Part shown: in pieces, positions 62,570 through 64,000 of the stretch
Layout: the number at the start of each line of letters is the position of its first letter
How positions within the stretch are numbered: position 1 is the first letter of the stretch
From: Dorea sp. 5-2
GTDB lineage: Bacteria; Bacillota; Clostridia; Lachnospirales; Lachnospiraceae
Assembly: GCF_000403455.2 (NCBI RefSeq)
Contig: NZ_KE159726.1
Coordinates: 43,380 to 107,379 of the forward strand
DNA: 64,000 nucleotides
Direction of reading: 5' to 3'
Notes under the pieces: model-generated
What the model was told of the DNA's origin: nothing
What the model saw: only the letters and a program-made list of their open reading frames with translations
Database searches by the model: none
Translations under genes and position numbers: made by a program

Positions 62570-64000
62570 ATGTATGATTATGATGTGGTGATCATCGGAG
62601 GCGGAGTATCCGGCTGTGCCGTGGCGAGAGAGCTTTCCCGCTGCAAGGTGAATGTGTGTGTATTCGAAAAAGAAGAGGACGTATGCTGCGGAACTTCCAA
62701 AGCAAACAGCGGCATCGTCCATGCCGGATATGACGCGCCGGAGGGTTCGGTAAAAGCGAGGATGAATCTGCGGGGAAATGAGTTGATGGAGACCCTGGCA
62801 GAAGAGTTGGATATTCCGTTTGAACGGAACGGCTCTTTGGTATTGTGCCTTCGCAGGGAAGACATGCCGGGGCTTAGGAAGTTATATGACAGAGGGATTG
62901 CCAATGGCGTAAAAGAACTGCGGATCCTTGACCGGGAAGAAGTACTGGAGATGGAGCCAAATGTCACGGATGAAGTTTTCGCCGCCTTGTACGCACCGTC
63001 GGCGGGGATTGTATGCCCATTTGAGTTGAATATTGCTCTGGCGGAGAATGCGTACGTGAATGGCGTGGAGTTCCGCTTCCGGACAGAAGTGACGGAGATA
63101 AAGAAGCTGGAAGAAGGATTTGCGCTTACCACGGATGCGGGAGAATTTAAAGCCAGGTATGTTGTGAATGCGGCGGGGGTATATGCAGATCGCTTTCATA
63201 ATATGGTGAGTAAGGATAAGATCCATATTACCGCAAGAAGAGGGGATTATTGTCTGTTGGATAAAAGCGCCGGGAAACACGTCAGAAGTACAATATTTAC
63301 ACTGCCGGGAGAATATGGGAAAGGAGTCCTGGTGGCGCCGACGGCACATGGGAATCTGATCCTTGGGCCTACGGCGATAGATATTGAAGATAAAGAAGGG
63401 ACGAATACGACCCGGGAGGGGCTCGACCAAGTGTTGGGAAAGGTAGGGCTGAGTGTTAAGAATCTTCCGGTGAGGCAGGTGATCACATCATTCGCTGGAC
63501 TTAGAGCGCATGAGAGCCAGGATGAATTTATAATAGAAGAAGCAGAAGACGCAAGAGGCTTCATTGACTGTGCAGGAATCGAGTCTCCGGGACTTACCAG
63601 CTGCCCGGCTATAGGGGAATACATTGCCGGGATGTTGAGAGACCGCATGGAACTGGAAGAGAAGGAGGATTTCATTGCAGTAAGAAAAGGGATCCTAAGA
63701 CCCCAAAGCCTGGACAGAGAAGAACGGGCTGCACTGATCCGGCAGAATCCGGCATATGGAAATATCATATGCCGCTGTGAGATGATAACGGAAGGGGAGA
63801 TCATGGATGCTATCAACAGGCCATTAGGAGCCAGATCACTGGATGGAGTGAAGCGAAGGACGAGGGCAGGTATGGGACGCTGCCAGTCGGGGTTCTGTTC
63901 TCCAAGGACGATGGAGATCCTGGCAAGAGAAAGGCATATGGATATCCGTGAAGTCACAAAATCAGGAGGAAATTCAAGGATTGTAACCGGAACGAATAAG
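62570..64000 (+). CDS. Anaerobic glycerol-3-phosphate dehydrogenase (GlpA-like FAD oxidoreductase), runs off the edge
   Basis: 477 codons are visible and the frame is still open at 64000. The product has an N-terminal FAD-binding motif (YDVVIIGGGVSGCAVARELS), the DAO fold (SKANSGIVHAGYDAP, RRGDYCLLDKSAG), and a C-terminal BFD-like [2Fe-2S]-type region (IICRCEMITEGEIMDAI and MGRCQSGFC). This is the clostridial GlpA/LhgO-like group that oxidises glycerol-3-phosphate to dihydroxyacetone phosphate. AAAGGAG precedes ATG 62570. Partner genes (glpB-like, DUF1667) probably lie beyond the window. Confidence 0.88.
   Translation, partial: MYDYDVVIIGGGVSGCAVARELSRCKVNVCVFEKEEDVCCGTSKANSGIVHAGYDAPEGSVKARMNLRGNELMETLAEELDIPFERNGSLVLCLRREDMPGLRKLYDRGIANGVKELRILDREEVLEMEPNVTDEVFAALYAPSAGIVCPFELNIALAENAYVNGVEFRFRTEVTEIKKLEEGFALTTDAGEFKARYVVNAAGVYADRFHNMVSKDKIHITARRGDYCLLDKSAGKHVRSTIFTLPGEYGKGVLVAPTAHGNLILGPTAIDIEDKEGTNTTREGLDQVLGKVGLSVKNLPVRQVITSFAGLRAHESQDEFIIEEAEDARGFIDCAGIESPGLTSCPAIGEYIAGMLRDRMELEEKEDFIAVRKGILRPQSLDREERAALIRQNPAYGNIICRCEMITEGEIMDAINRPLGARSLDGVKRRTRAGMGRCQSGFCSPRTMEILARERHMDIREVTKSGGNSRIVTGTNK

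Overview
The window looks like a chromosomal segment of a gut Lachnospiraceae (Clostridium cluster XIVa) bacterium. This rests on low-to-moderate GC, strong GGAGG ribosome binding sites, the linked secG-rnr-smpB genes, a clostridial-type tmRNA, spoIID (an endospore-former gene), a GlpP-type antiterminator, glycogen phosphorylase and many intracellular glycoside hydrolases. The species was not determined.

Layout. (1) 0.4-3.9 kb is a graveyard: DUF1016, GNAT and YdeI-like remnants around an IS1634-type transposase. (2) 3.9-9.6 kb is a beta-xylan/beta-glucan locus (GH43, broken GPH sugar transporter, GH5) divergent from an AraC regulator, followed by a pentapeptide-repeat protein. (3) 9.7-21.3 kb is a co-directional run: GH36 alpha-galactosidase, an acyltransferase-like protein, then a complete Wadjet defence operon in the order jetD-jetA-jetB-jetC and a small DUF4190-like membrane protein. 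(4) 21.4-25.2 kb is an ABC exporter (ATPase plus two permeases). (5) 25.2-29.5 kb holds secG, rnr, smpB, two small genes and a CIRCE-controlled hsp20. (6) 29.8-32.4 kb is an IS91-like element (tyrosine recombinase plus HUH transposase). (7) 32.6-38.5 kb has glycogen phosphorylase, an AraC regulator, GH31 alpha-glucosidase and the tmRNA gene, which is therefore about 10 kb from smpB. (8) 38.7-41.1 kb has spoIID and a YihY-type membrane protein.

(9) 41,176-51,743 is an integrative element bounded by a perfect 40-bp direct repeat (putative attL/attR). It carries an integrase that has lost its catalytic domain and is also split by a 1.94-kb IS1634-type element with 7-bp target duplication. It further carries an MqsA/YgiT-type antitoxin with a decayed toxin, a Uma2 nuclease, a candidate small RNA convergent with a frameshifted HEPN-like DUF3644 gene, a DUF4041/GIY-YIG protein, a cI-like repressor with an ImmA-like partner, an IS110 element, and an AbrB-type regulator with four copies of a palindromic operator. 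The element looks like an immobile, decaying defence/stability island.

(10) 51.7-64 kb returns to backbone: C39-like peptidase, larC-larE (nickel-pincer cofactor), tRNA-Ser(CGA), pyridoxamine kinase, tRNA-Arg(ACG), a 53-residue Cys-motif protein, a PPi-type phosphofructokinase, a membrane pseudokinase, and a glycerol regulon (glpP, glpK, and a glpA-like dehydrogenase running off the right edge) with two similar leader terminators.

Many genes are intact and fit a plant- or host-glycan fermenter. The most striking general feature is the number of genes broken by internal deletions or single-base frameshifts.
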